Below, piece by piece: positions 36,580 to 45,901 of a stretch of DNA of 64,000 nt (positions within the stretch are counted from its first letter, which is position 1; each line of letters opens with the position of its first letter). The translations under genes and the position numbers were made by a program. Source of the stretch: JAWVFM01 sp963739355 (GTDB lineage: Bacteria > Actinomycetota > Thermoleophilia > Solirubrobacterales > 70-9); assembly GCA_963739355.1 (NCBI GenBank), contig CAVUAD010000001.1, forward strand, positions 372,001 to 436,000, in the 5' to 3' direction. The notes under the pieces are model-generated. The model saw only the letters and a program-made list of their open reading frames with translations. It ran no database searches and had not been told where the DNA came from.

Positions 36580-37610
36580 TTGAATAGTCAGACAATCGAC
36601 GACAACCGCTCAAGTGCGCGCGACGGCGGCGTCACTGTCGTGGTCACGGTTTTGGACGACTACGATGACCTTCGACAGCTTTTGCCTGCGCTGGACGCCC
36701 AGGTCTCAGCGCCAGCCGAGATGATCCTTGTGGACGGCGGATCACGCGACGGGTCCCTTCAGTTCCTTCGGTCCTGGAAACCTAGGAGCTTTCCCATGCG
36801 GGTCATCTCCTGCCCGGGCGTGAACATAGCTGCAGGGCGGAACGTCGGAGTTGCGCACGCGACCAGCGGTTGGATTGCTTGCACGGATGCCGGATGTCGA
36901 CCGCACCCAGCTTGGCTGCAAGCGATCGAGGATGCTAGAGATGGCGTGGACCTAATCGCCGGCGTCTATCTCGTGGCCGGCGAGACTCCCTTTGAGGAGG
37001 CGCTCGCGATTGCCTTGTACCCTAGCGTGGAAGAGCTCCGGGAACCGCAACTGCCATGGATAAGCTTGCTTCACGGTCTGGCAGGCCGTCGGTTCCAGAT
37101 AAGCCACGCGACTGGGCGCTCGATGGCATTCTCCTACGGGGCATGGAAGAACGCCGGTGGCTTTCCCGAGCATGTATATGCGGGAGAGGACGTCAGCTTT
37201 AGCTCAGCCGTCTTGTCCCGCGGCTATCGAGGCCGACTCGTGCCGGGCGCCGCCGTGAGTTGGAGGCCTCGTGGCACGTGGCGGGCGAACGCCCGGATGT
37301 ATATGGCGTACGCTCGGGGCGACATTAGGACCGGAAATCCTCTTCGGCACGTCGGTCGGACAATCGCCTCGTCCGCCGCCCCGCTCATTGCTCTGCGGGT
37401 CGAACGAAAGGACGGCTCGCGGTCGCACTGGGAACTTGCCTATATGTATGTCTGCCCTTCGTTAGAGCGCGGCAGCGGCGGTACAGAGTCCGGCACTGGT
37501 GGAGAATTCCACTGGTCATCGCTATGAAGGATCTCTCTCAGATACTTGGGGCGGGGGCGGGCTTATCTGACGGATGGCGCGGCGCTCAGCAGCCCCGACC
37601 TCGTCGGTAG
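36580..37610 (+). CDS. Glycosyltransferase family 2, one frameshift
   Basis: It starts at a TTG (36580). GT2 motifs: VTVVVTVLDDYDDLRQLLPA, EMILVDGGSRDGSLQF, NIAAGRNVGVAHATSGWIAC, the DXD-like TDAGCRP and the acceptor motif VYAGEDVSFSSAVLSRG. After a shift near 37400 the protein continues in another frame with hydrophobic GRLAVALGTCLYVCLPF and a basic end (WRIPLVIAMKDLSQILG), stopping at TAG 37608-37610. In the given frame it stops at 37527. It probably adds a sugar to the island polysaccharide. Its 3' end overlaps the sulfotransferase start. Confidence 0.8.
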
Positions 37611-38582
37611 CTCATGACCCTCCGTTTGTGAGTATTCCAAGCCCCCCTAGAGTCCTATATATCGCTGGATCTGGCCGATGCGGAAGCACGATCCTCGATC
37701 GTCTCCTCGGGCAGCTACCGCAGTTTGTGGCCTGCGGGGAGCTTCGCGGCCTCTGGGAGTTGGGCCTCCTGCGTGGCTGGATCTGTGGGTGCGGCCAGCC
37801 GGTCGCGCGCTGCCCTTTCTGGACGCATGTTCTCGAACGCATGGGATACGCCAACGGCGACTTAGACATCCAGGCGATAGTCGAAGCTGCAGCGGGAACA
37901 CGTACGTAGTCGCCCGAAGCACCTCGTGGAGACGTGGTGGAACTCGCGCCACCCAGACCTTCGCTCGGAACCCGCAAAGTACGCCGAAGTGATGGCGCAA
38001 CTTTACGCGGCTATCCGTGAGGTAAGCGGTGCAAAAATCGTGGTGGACTCCTCGAAATTACCAGCGGATGCGTACTATCTAGCTAGGTACTCTGACGTCG
38101 AGCTTTACGTTGTGCATCTGGTCAGGGACCCTCGAGCGGTTGCTTACTCTTGGTCACGTCCTCACATATCCCTGAGCGATCCTGACTCCGCAGAGGGTGA
38201 GACTCGAAGCCCGATCGCCAGCTCGACCAATTGGTTGACGCGGAACGCTCTTACAGAAATCCTGATCGGCAACGCGGGGCGAGCGCGCTACCTGCGTATT
38301 TACTATGAGAAGTTCATGGAGTCACCCATGAGCACCGTCGAGGCGCTATGTAGATTCGTCGGAGAACCGGATCCGGAGGTCGACCTCATCAAGGACGGCG
38401 CTGTATCCCTCGACCACGACCATACTGTCGCCGGCAACCGAATGCGATTCCAGGCTGGGGCGCTCAGGCTCCGGCTCGATAACAAATGGAAGTCATCCAT
38501 GACTCCTCGTGACCGGACCCAAGCGACTTTACCAGCGCTTCCCTTGATGTGGCGATATCGATATCCCGTCAGGCGAACCTAG
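37574..38582 (+). CDS. Sulfotransferase-family protein, one frameshift
   Basis: The PAPS 5'-phosphosulfate loop is in VLYIAGSGRCGSTILDRLLG. After a shift near 37905, HLVETWWNSRHPDLRS, SGAKIVVDSSKLPADAYYL, VVHLVRDPRAVAYSWSRP (the 3'-phosphate-binding Arg/Ser motif) and YLRIYYEKFMESPMSTVE follow, as in PAPS-dependent sulfotransferases. It would transfer sulfate to a sugar hydroxyl of the exopolysaccharide or to a lipid. It overlaps the end of the GT2 gene and, by four bases, the end of the convergent GT4 gene. Confidence 0.8.
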
Positions 38583-39708
38583 GCGCGGCGACTCTCTGCC
38601 GCTTCGCGAAGGTCGGCTAGATAGGCGGCCGTCGCTGTCGAGAGTCGAAACCGCTGGCTGCGCCTCAACCCACAGCCGGAAAGCCGCGAACGGAGTCCTT
38701 CGTCGCTGCAGATGGCACCAATGGCGGCGCCAAGCGCTTCGACGTCACGAAAAGGAACGAGCAAACCGCAGCCGCCGAGGACCTCTGGCGTCCCGCCGAC
38801 GTCGTAGGCCACGACGGGCGTTCCTGCACTGAGCCCTTCCGCCGCTGCGAGGCCGAACCCCTCGCGGCTTGGTGTGACGATCACGTCACAGCCTGCAATC
38901 AATTCAGGCGCAGATCGTTGGCTCTCTATGAGGAAGACGGACTCCTGCAAGCCTAACTCATCGACCCTCGCTCGGACGACGCGTTCGTAGTCGGGGGTCG
39001 TCGGGTCACACGGACCAACCAGAGCGATGCGGGCATCCGGAATCATGCGCAAGATGGCGGGGGACGCATTAACGAGATCGAGCTGGCCTTTCTCAGGGTG
39101 AATGCGACCGAATAGACCCACGATCCGGCCTTGTTTGTCGCCTCCACCCAATAGCGAGCGCATGCGGCGCTTCCCGACTGCGGGTCGTACGTCTAATGTC
39201 GGGAGACCGTTGTATACGACCCGGGTTCGAGCACGGACGTCGGCCGGGAGGGCGTCGCGAATGGACCTGCTGACAGCCCAAATACCCCAGCATCGCCTCG
39301 CTACGAAGTGCGTTATGCGTCCATCCCGACTGAAGTCAACTTTCCTCCACAGGACTGGCACCCCGGTTCCAGCAAGGACCGCAATCAACGCCGCCTTGAC
39401 GCCGTCGGCGAAGATCGCAGCCGGTGGATCGGAGCGGATGCTGGCGCGAAGCCTGTGTGCGGCGAGTAGGATGCCCGCCTCCGGCCCGCTCTCATAGGAA
39501 CCACACGTAAATCGGCGCGTCGAAGCCGCTCCGTGAGTGGACCGTGTCCGAGTGTGATGACGCCTTGGACCCAGCACGGATCGATGCTTGTCACGACCTC
39601 ATAGAGGTAGCGCTGCGCACCCCCGTCCTGCGCGTGCGAGGAGATAAATAGGACGGGTACGGCTTGGTTCCCCTGCCGAAGCGACGCAGCAGTCTGCGAG
39701 TCAGTCAC
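38579..39708 (-). CDS. Glycosyltransferase family 4, one frameshift
   Basis: The N-terminus AVPVLFISSHAQDGGAQRYL reads from 39708. A shift near 39490 leads to ESGPEAGILLAAHRLRASIR. The GT-B C-terminal domain has GRIVGLFGRIHPEKGQLDLV, ARIALVGPCDPTT and the donor-site E-x7-E region SREGFGLAAAEGLSAGTPVV, then AYDVGGTPEVLG. A retaining transferase for the island polysaccharide, sugar unknown. Its start overlaps the polymerase stop by four bases, so it belongs to the minus-strand operon 44263-38579. Confidence 0.83.
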
Positions 39709-41183
39709 GTCTGAGTCGCGGCCTCGAGACGTCCTGTACGACGCCCTCCAGAGCTAGACCCCTTTTCCACTTCGCCACCTCGCTCAAGGGCGACGATGCA
39801 GCCAGCCAAGACGAAAAACGTCCCAGCGATCACCCCGCTACCGAGGTCGTAGTCGACCAATCCCTTAAGCATCAACCCGACGCAGGCCCCGGTTACACCG
39901 AAGACCAAAGCGCGACGGCCTTCGATCGAGTTACGCACCGCATCCAGGCAGACGTGAAAGAGTGTGACTGTCAGCCAGACGAAAGCGATCAAGCCGAGCA
40001 CGCCGCGCTCGGCAGTTAGTGTCAACACAAAATCGTGCGCGTGAACGATCGGCTCCCCCGTAGTTGGCTCGATCAGACCGTAGTTTGGAGAGACGAACTG
40101 ATAGTTGTCTGTGCCAACGCCAAACAGCGGATGATCAAGAAATATTCGAGGCGTGGTACGCCAGATTTGCGCTCGTGGGTCGACACCCTCAGTGGCCGAG
40201 CCAACGGAGGCGACGCGTTCGCCGACATTGTTGAGTTGTTGCGGATTGTCGTTGGGAGTCAGGCCTATAAGAAACAGACCTCCGACTACCACCGCCAGGG
40301 AGAGAGTGAGGCGACGAGCGGGAGACCACGCGAGCATCAGGAGCAGGACTGCTGTAGCCGCTAGCAATCCGCCCCGAGAGAGAGACACCGCAAGACCTGC
40401 CGCGATCAGCAGGGCGGAGACAAGTGCGATGATTCGAGGGCGGCCCCAGGGGCCAAGAGCGAGGGCCATGGCACATGGCAACGACATCACTAAAAATGCC
40501 GCCAATTCGTTGGGCTGGGCGAAGGGACCGGTCGGGCGACCAGCGACGTCTCCCGATGCCGTAACCGCCTCGCCTTGTCCCCCATGCGACTGTACGATCG
40601 CAAGACAAGCCACGACTGCGCCGGAAATCGCGACCACTGTGAGAAGGCTTTTGACGGTGTCCTCCGTCGCTTCCGTGGCGACCATCTGGTACAGAGTGAG
40701 GAAGACGAGCCAAAGCGCGGCTGCCTTGAACACCGGGCCTGCGTGGGTCGCGGTCAAGGCGCCAGGCAGAATCGCCAGAACAAGAAGGCTCAACGGCATG
40801 CCGAGACGGGATGATTGAAACGGACTCAGGCCTTCCGCAGCGCGTCGCAAGATCCATCCGAGCGCGGTGAAGATGAACATGATCTCGGTGGCGGTGAGCG
40901 ACGCTCCAGCCAAAGGTAGTGCGAGAGACTCGAGCGGAATTAGGGCCATTGCGAGGTGAAGTGCCACGAAGGGGCGAGCGAACGCCAAGCCCGCAGCGCA
41001 AATCACCACGGTAACCGCAAGCGGTGCGGCGGGTGCGCTCATGTAGGCGAGGCCTATGGCTCCTGCGCCGAGCAGGACCGCAGCCGCGAGAATAAGGATC
41101 GAGGCGGTGTTCGATCGCGTGTCAGCGAATGCGAGCTGGCGCACTGGGCTCCACGCGGCGTGTCCCTCGCATCTGACTCCCAT
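39705..41183 (-). CDS. O-antigen-ligase/Wzy-like polymerase
   Basis: 492 residues with about eleven or twelve hydrophobic helices. The Wzy_C/WaaL-type loop is visible: RTTPRIFLDHPLFGVGTDNY, then IVHAHDFVLTLTAERGVLGL, with the conserved H-x-H and the C-terminal LMLKGLVDYDLGSGV. Such proteins polymerise lipid-linked repeat units or ligate chains outside the membrane. The listed start overlaps the kinase gene by 62 bases; a GTG at 41144 (VRQLAFAD) is an alternative with GGAG upstream. Confidence 0.88.
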   Translation of the reverse strand: MGVRCEGHAAWSPVRQLAFADTRSNTASILILAAAVLLGAGAIGLAYMSAPAAPLAVTVVICAAGLAFARPFVALHLAMALIPLESLALPLAGASLTATEIMFIFTALGWILRRAAEGLSPFQSSRLGMPLSLLVLAILPGALTATHAGPVFKAAALWLVFLTLYQMVATEATEDTVKSLLTVVAISGAVVACLAIVQSHGGQGEAVTASGDVAGRPTGPFAQPNELAAFLVMSLPCAMALALGPWGRPRIIALVSALLIAAGLAVSLSRGGLLAATAVLLLMLAWSPARRLTLSLAVVVGGLFLIGLTPNDNPQQLNNVGERVASVGSATEGVDPRAQIWRTTPRIFLDHPLFGVGTDNYQFVSPNYGLIEPTTGEPIVHAHDFVLTLTAERGVLGLIAFVWLTVTLFHVCLDAVRNSIEGRRALVFGVTGACVGLMLKGLVDYDLGSGVIAGTFFVLAGCIVALERGGEVEKGSSSGGRRTGRLEAATQT

Positions 41184-42642
41184 AGAGCGCGTAACCGGAT
41201 CTCGTGAATCTCGTTCGGTTCAGCACAAGTCCGACCACGTTTGAGTCGAGCTCCCGCAATTGAGCGAGGGCGGCGACTAGGTTGTCTCGGGTGGCCATCG
41301 CGATGTCAACGACCAAGACGACGGCATCGGCGGATGAGCAAACCGTCGACGCCTCCGGGGCGGAAATCACCGGCGGCGTATCGATGACGAGGACATCGGC
41401 GCTCCGCATCAGCGTCAGGAACATTTGACGCACAGCGTGCCCGGTCATCAGGGAGGCCGGGTTCCCACGCGCTTGGCCTGCCGCCAGCAATTGGAGGAGT
41501 CCGCTTGGAGTGTCAACAAGAAGGTCAGGGGCAGCCTGCCCTTCGTCTAGTGCCTCCGCCACACCGTTGTGATCCGAGGCCTGGAATCGCTCCGACAGGA
41601 TCGGGCGACGCAAGTCGCAGTCGATGCCGACCACGGCTCGTCGGTCGGCCTCGAACGATCGGAGGAGAGCCGCAGAGACGTGCGTCTTGCCCTCCCCGGG
41701 AAGCGCGCTCGTTACGGCGATCGCGCGAAGTGGCGAAGAGCTAGAATCAGAGTTCCTGGCGAGGATGTTCATGCGCAGAAACCGGATCTCCTCATCGAAC
41801 AGGGTTCGGCGCGCGCGGTGCGCCGGAAGATGCGCCAGAACAGGCAGGTCGAGGAGGTCGACAAGTTCTGCTTCGGTTCTGACCCGATCATCGAACGCGT
41901 TGCGTACGAGCGCGGCGCCAACGGCCAGCAGGGCGGCAAATATTCCGCCGATAATCAGGTAAAGCGCGGGTTTCGGTCGCGATGGGGAAGATGGCAGCGT
42001 GGCTGCACTTGCCACGGACAGGCTGGCGGCCTGGGCGTTGGCCCCCTGCTCCGTCGAGAGGTAGGCTGCCCTCGCTGCGCTCAGCCGATTCCGAACCCCC
42101 TCGATGCGTGAAGCCGAAGACACTCCCCCAGCCGCCTGAAGGCGATCCAGTTCCGCCGCGAGGTTGACGACCTGCCGATTGAGCTGTCGGAGCCGGGCTC
42201 GGCCGGCGGCTTCCGCACTCCGCGTACGGTTCCTGACAAAAGCCGCCGCATATGTGTTCGCCATGGTCTTGGCTCGCGCGGGCGATCGGTCGGTCGCGGT
42301 GACTTCAATGACCTGGCTTGTCGGACTGACAGTGAAGCTCATCGCGCCAGCTAGGTCTCCCGGCGACTCAGGAAAGGGCAGTCGTTGAGCGGCTTCGTCG
42401 CGAATCTCTGGACCACCGGCAAGTTGTCCGAACTGACTAGTGAGTGCTTGGTTGGCCTCGAAAGCGCTTGACCCCAAAGCCCCGGTCTGGTTGCCGTTGA
42501 CGAGCAGGGTGGCCGTGGCTGAATACTGCTTTGGTAGGAGAACGGTCAACGCGGCAGCTACCGCGAATGCCGCCAAGAAGACGGCCATGAGAATGCGGCG
42601 CTGCCGTCGCAGGACGACGTCGGCGAACTCCGTGAGCGTCAT
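41122..42642 (-). CDS. Wzz/Wzc-type chain-length determinant and tyrosine kinase
   Basis: 506 residues. The Wzz domain has TM1 about 18-36, a periplasmic-type coiled region (LRQLNRQVVNLAAELDRL) and TM2 about 227-247. The BY-kinase domain has Walker A SALPGEGKTHVSAALL (about 312-327), Walker A' VGIDCDLRRP (338-347) and Walker B ADVLVIDTPP. The C-terminus has only two tyrosines (SGYALYGSQM) rather than a tyrosine cluster, so autophosphorylation may be limited. It controls polymer length and export with the neighbouring polymerase and flippase. Confidence 0.9.
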   Translation of the reverse strand: MTLTEFADVVLRRQRRILMAVFLAAFAVAAALTVLLPKQYSATATLLVNGNQTGALGSSAFEANQALTSQFGQLAGGPEIRDEAAQRLPFPESPGDLAGAMSFTVSPTSQVIEVTATDRSPARAKTMANTYAAAFVRNRTRSAEAAGRARLRQLNRQVVNLAAELDRLQAAGGVSSASRIEGVRNRLSAARAAYLSTEQGANAQAASLSVASAATLPSSPSRPKPALYLIIGGIFAALLAVGAALVRNAFDDRVRTEAELVDLLDLPVLAHLPAHRARRTLFDEEIRFLRMNILARNSDSSSSPLRAIAVTSALPGEGKTHVSAALLRSFEADRRAVVGIDCDLRRPILSERFQASDHNGVAEALDEGQAAPDLLVDTPSGLLQLLAAGQARGNPASLMTGHAVRQMFLTLMRSADVLVIDTPPVISAPEASTVCSSADAVVLVVDIAMATRDNLVAALAQLRELDSNVVGLVLNRTRFTRSGYALYGSQMRGTRRVEPSAPARIR

Positions 42643-42685
42643 CCGGATCCTAGGGTTGTGTAGAACGGCCGTGCGATCAAGAGAG

Positions 42686-44263
42686 TCACCCTCCGCCCGG
42701 GGCGAGACGCGAGCTCAGCGAGCTTCTCATGAAACGCAAGTCGGTCGGGTAGAAGCGGCGCTCCACGCCATAGACGGCGACTGAGTAGCTAGCCATGGCA
42801 ACTCCAAGGCCCGCGTAGTTCGATCCTAAAGCATATCCGGCAGCGGCCATGAAAACACAACCCATCCCCGGCCCCGCAATGAGGCGAGTGAGAGAGACAT
42901 GCCCCACGGCCCGTCGTGCCGTGATAAACGTGGCAGCAAACAGCGTGATTTCCGAGATCGACATCACGGCGGCGGCCCCGTCTGCAGACCACCGCGGTAT
43001 CGCAAAGAGATTGAGCACCACGTTCTCAACCGCCACCCCGGCAATAATCCAAGCCACGAGTCGCTGGCGATCTTGACTCAGGTTCACGTACATGGAAACT
43101 GTGGCTGGTCCAAATAGAGCGGTTGCAGGACCTAAGAGGCGTACGACGGACGCTGCGTCGTCGAAACCCGACCCGTACAGGGTGGAGACGAGCGGCCCAG
43201 CAAAGAGAACGAAGATCATTCCTATCGGAAAGAGAACGGCCGTGGTCACTTTGCTGGCCATCGCGAACGCATGAGTGATCGACGGTTCGGTCTCCCGAGT
43301 CAGCTTGGAAAAGGCCGGTAGGGACGAGAGGCCGAAGGCCCAGGTCAGGAATAAAGTGCTATCGAAGAGGCGGTAGCCGGCGCCATAGATCCCAACTGCG
43401 CTGTTGCCTTTGAGAAGCGAGACGAGGATAGCGTCGGCGCGTGCGAGAGCGGCCCCGAAGAGAGTGGCCACGCCGATCGGGATGGAGTCGATGAGTAAAC
43501 GCTTGGCTTTGTCAAAGGTAATAAAGGCCCTCGGAATACCGACTCGCGCGAGGCGAACCGCGAGGTATGCGAGGGCAATCACCGCGCCAAACAAGTAAAC
43601 GAGACTGACGGCGATCACATCGGCTCCGCCGAGCATGGCAGCGATCCCGACGGCTGCCGTGACGAGGCGTTGTAGAACCAACGCCAGTGCGACTGGTCCC
43701 ATCCGCTCATATCCTCGAAATGTCGACCGCACGGTCTCGCTGAGCAGTTCGATGAGTGCCGCGACCGACAGAATTGCGACGACGCCGCGCGTCGTTGATC
43801 CATACCCCCCGACGTCGACGACGAGGTTCGCCAAAAATACGGCGAGGATGCCGAATGACAGCTTGATTGCGATCGCGTTCCAGAAGAGGTCATGCACCGC
43901 CTCCCGAGTTCGCCCTATGGCGCGGGTGAGGAATGGATCGGTCCCCAAGCCGGCAACGACGAGGAATACGCTCGCAAGTGAAAGGGCGAAGATGAATTCG
44001 CCAAAGGCGTCCTGTCCAAGCTTGCGCGCCATCACCGCATAGAAGGCGAGCGAAGCGATCTTGCTCGCGAGCTCCCCGCCGCTCTGAATTGCTGTGTTTC
44101 GCGCAACACGAGATGAGCTCACGTCCGGAGCTGCAGTGCCTGCGAGCGGGTCGCTACTGGTATATGTGGGGTTGTGATCTTGCCCAGCCCCGCTTCCGTC
44201 ACGACTCGCGCGATGCCTAGGTGGCTCACCCGTGGCTGAGACTCTGCGGTCAGGCGAATTCAT
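42686..44263 (-). CDS. Polysaccharide flippase (Wzx-like, MATE/MOP superfamily)
   Basis: Up to 525 residues with about 14 helices, opening at RVARNTAIQSGGELASKIAS and YAVMARKLGQDAFGEFIFAL. The C-terminal half ADAILVSLLKGNSAVGIYGA and LSSLPAFSKLTRETE is typical of MOP-family flippases. It should move lipid-linked repeat units across the membrane. The long polar N-terminus (first about 55 residues) overlaps the divergent deacetylase start, so the true start is probably downstream of 44232. Confidence 0.88.
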   Translation of the reverse strand: MNSPDRRVSATGEPPRHRASRDGSGAGQDHNPTYTSSDPLAGTAAPDVSSSRVARNTAIQSGGELASKIASLAFYAVMARKLGQDAFGEFIFALSLASVFLVVAGLGTDPFLTRAIGRTREAVHDLFWNAIAIKLSFGILAVFLANLVVDVGGYGSTTRGVVAILSVAALIELLSETVRSTFRGYERMGPVALALVLQRLVTAAVGIAAMLGGADVIAVSLVYLFGAVIALAYLAVRLARVGIPRAFITFDKAKRLLIDSIPIGVATLFGAALARADAILVSLLKGNSAVGIYGAGYRLFDSTLFLTWAFGLSSLPAFSKLTRETEPSITHAFAMASKVTTAVLFPIGMIFVLFAGPLVSTLYGSGFDDAASVVRLLGPATALFGPATVSMYVNLSQDRQRLVAWIIAGVAVENVVLNLFAIPRWSADGAAAVMSISEITLFAATFITARRAVGHVSLTRLIAGPGMGCVFMAAAGYALGSNYAGLGVAMASYSVAVYGVERRFYPTDLRFMRSSLSSRLAPGGG

Positions 44264-45239
44264 CGTTTCCTTGGATTTTGAACTTGCATGGGGCGTGCGC
44301 GATTCTCGGGATTTGATCGACTACGGGCAGAATCTGCTCGGGGTGCGGAAGGTCGTTCCGCGTATTCTCAGTTTGTTCGCGGATTATGGAATCCACGCGA
44401 CCTGGGCAACAGTCGGCTTCCTCTTCGGCCGAGATCGAGATGAGTTGCTAGAGGTCCTACCCGGAGTCCAGCCAAGCTATACGGACGGAAGACTATCGAC
44501 GTATCCCGCGCTCGATGCCATTGGCTTCGATGAGGACAGCGATCCGATTCACTTTGGGTCGTCGCTCATCGAGAGCATCCGGGCGGTGCCGGGTCAGGAG
44601 ATCGGAAGCCACACGTTTTCCCACTACTACTGTCTCGAGCCGGGGCAGGACGCCCAATCCTTTCGCGCAGATCTGCTCGCCGCATGCGAGGTGGCCAGCC
44701 GTCGGGGGCTCGAGCTGGGCACGATTGTCTTTCCCAAGAATCAGATAAATCCTGAGTACCTCTCCACCTGCGCGGAGATGGGGTTCAGGGCCTATCGCGG
44801 CACGGAGCTGTCCTGGCTCTACCGGCCCCGCGGCAGAGAACAGGAAACGATGGCCCGCAGAGCTTTGCGGCTTATTGACGCCTATGCCGCGCTCACCGGG
44901 CACAATACGTTTTGTCTCGGGTCGCGCGACAGCCTTCCACTCGTGAACGTTCCGTCGAGCCGTTACCTCCGCCCATGGTCTCGATCCCGCGCTGCGCTCG
45001 AACCACTCAGGCTGAGACGAGTGACAAGCGGACTCGAGTATGCGGCACAGCAGGGGAGGGCATATCACCTCTGGTGGCATCCCCATGACTTTGGTCGTCA
45101 CGTGGAGCGAAATCTCGCGTTCTTGAGGCGAGTCTTGGAGCGGTATCGTCGTCTTCACGACCAGGGACAAATGGCGAGCCGCAACATGGGCGAAGCGGCA
45201 GTCCTCGCCAAGCATCGCAACGAGACCGTGGCGGTTTAG
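44232..45239 (+). CDS. Polysaccharide deacetylase-family protein (CE4/NodB-like)
   Basis: 335 residues from a GTG at 44232. GEFIVSLDFELAWGVRDS carries the catalytic-type Asp15, ATWATVGFLFGRDRDELLE follows, and GSHTFSHYYCLEP gives the metal-binding His pair; YHLWWHPHDFGRHV closes the fold. This variant is common in exopolysaccharide clusters and would remove N-acetyl groups from the polymer or its precursor. No signal peptide is seen, so it may act in the cytoplasm or at the membrane. Confidence 0.87.
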   Translation: MAETLRSGEFIVSLDFELAWGVRDSRDLIDYGQNLLGVRKVVPRILSLFADYGIHATWATVGFLFGRDRDELLEVLPGVQPSYTDGRLSTYPALDAIGFDEDSDPIHFGSSLIESIRAVPGQEIGSHTFSHYYCLEPGQDAQSFRADLLAACEVASRRGLELGTIVFPKNQINPEYLSTCAEMGFRAYRGTELSWLYRPRGREQETMARRALRLIDAYAALTGHNTFCLGSRDSLPLVNVPSSRYLRPWSRSRAALEPLRLRRVTSGLEYAAQQGRAYHLWWHPHDFGRHVERNLAFLRRVLERYRRLHDQGQMASRNMGEAAVLAKHRNETVAV

Positions 45240-45560
45240 CTTGGCGGCGTGTGGTCTGGCCTGCCGGTAACGATGCCCGGGCGCGCAGCCGCGCCTTCCA
45301 CGCGCGCTTGCCGAGTCCGGCACGCCCGCTTCGTTCTCGCCTCCTCCTCGCAAGCCGATTCGGATGCGCCGGAATCGGATCGGAGATCTTCGCGCTCATT
45401 GAGAGCGCCTCGGCATCGATCTTCCTCTGGCGATGATCCTGTACGCGCCCACGACGGCGGCCCTTGCGGCTCTGATCGACGGCCCAGCCGAGTAGCGCGT
45501 TCGTCCCCTCGTGTCACTCTGGGTTGGACACGAGGGACCGCCGGTCTTCATCATCAACGC
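45240..45560 (+). other. Intergenic stretch without recognisable genes
   Basis: About 320 bases after the deacetylase. All frames are short or lack family motifs. It leads into a GT4 C-terminal remnant, so it may be decayed coding DNA. No promoter, tRNA or repeat was recognised. Confidence 0.5.
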
Positions 45561-45564
45561 CCTG

Positions 45565-45869
45565 CCGCCCTTGAATCCACTGGTCAGGTCTTAATGGAGG
45601 CAATGGCGAGTGGCTTGCCCGTCGTCGCGACTCGCGTCGCAGGAGTACCTGAGCGCGTAAAGCATGGTGAGTCTGGGCTCCTAGTTGCACCGGCCTCCGC
45701 CCTGGACCTCGCCGTTGCGATCGCATCTCTGCATGACGACCGAAAGTCCGCTGAGCGGATTGGCCGCGCTGGATGCGAGAGAATGCGACGGGCGTTTTCG
45801 ATCGACGATTCGGCGCGCGCATCTCGCTGTGCGCGGACGTGTCTTCAGAAACTTGACATCCAGGATTGA
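45565..45869 (+). pseudogene. GT4 glycosyltransferase C-terminal remnant
   Basis: ESTGQVLMEAMASGLPVVAT, then RVAGVPERVKHGESGLLVAP and ASALDLAVAIASLHDD, is the donor-site end of a GT4 enzyme (the expected E-x7-E region is largely kept), ending at TGA 45867-45869. Nothing upstream in any frame supplies the N-terminal domain. It could be the missing end of the broken GT4 gene at 34.4-34.9 kb or an unrelated relic at the island edge. Confidence 0.7.
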
Positions 45870-45901
45870 CGACGCTAATTGGCTCGCGCTAGTTTGCGGC
45901 G
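45866..45901 (+). promoter_or_regulatory. Leaderless promoter of the threonine aldolase gene
   Basis: TTGACG (45866-45871), an 18-base spacer, TAGTTT (45890-45895), then six bases to the GTG at 45902. It has the same layout as the DUF6421 promoter. Confidence 0.6.

Noticed and set aside
41122..41183. The 62-base overlap of the polymerase and kinase genes as a true dual-coding region
   Set aside because: A GTG at 41144 gives a more ordinary polymerase start, so most of the overlap is probably an artefact of start choice.
45240..45560. Possible small genes after the deacetylase
   Set aside because: All frames lack motifs and ribosome sites. The only recognisable coding is the GT4 C-terminal remnant further right.
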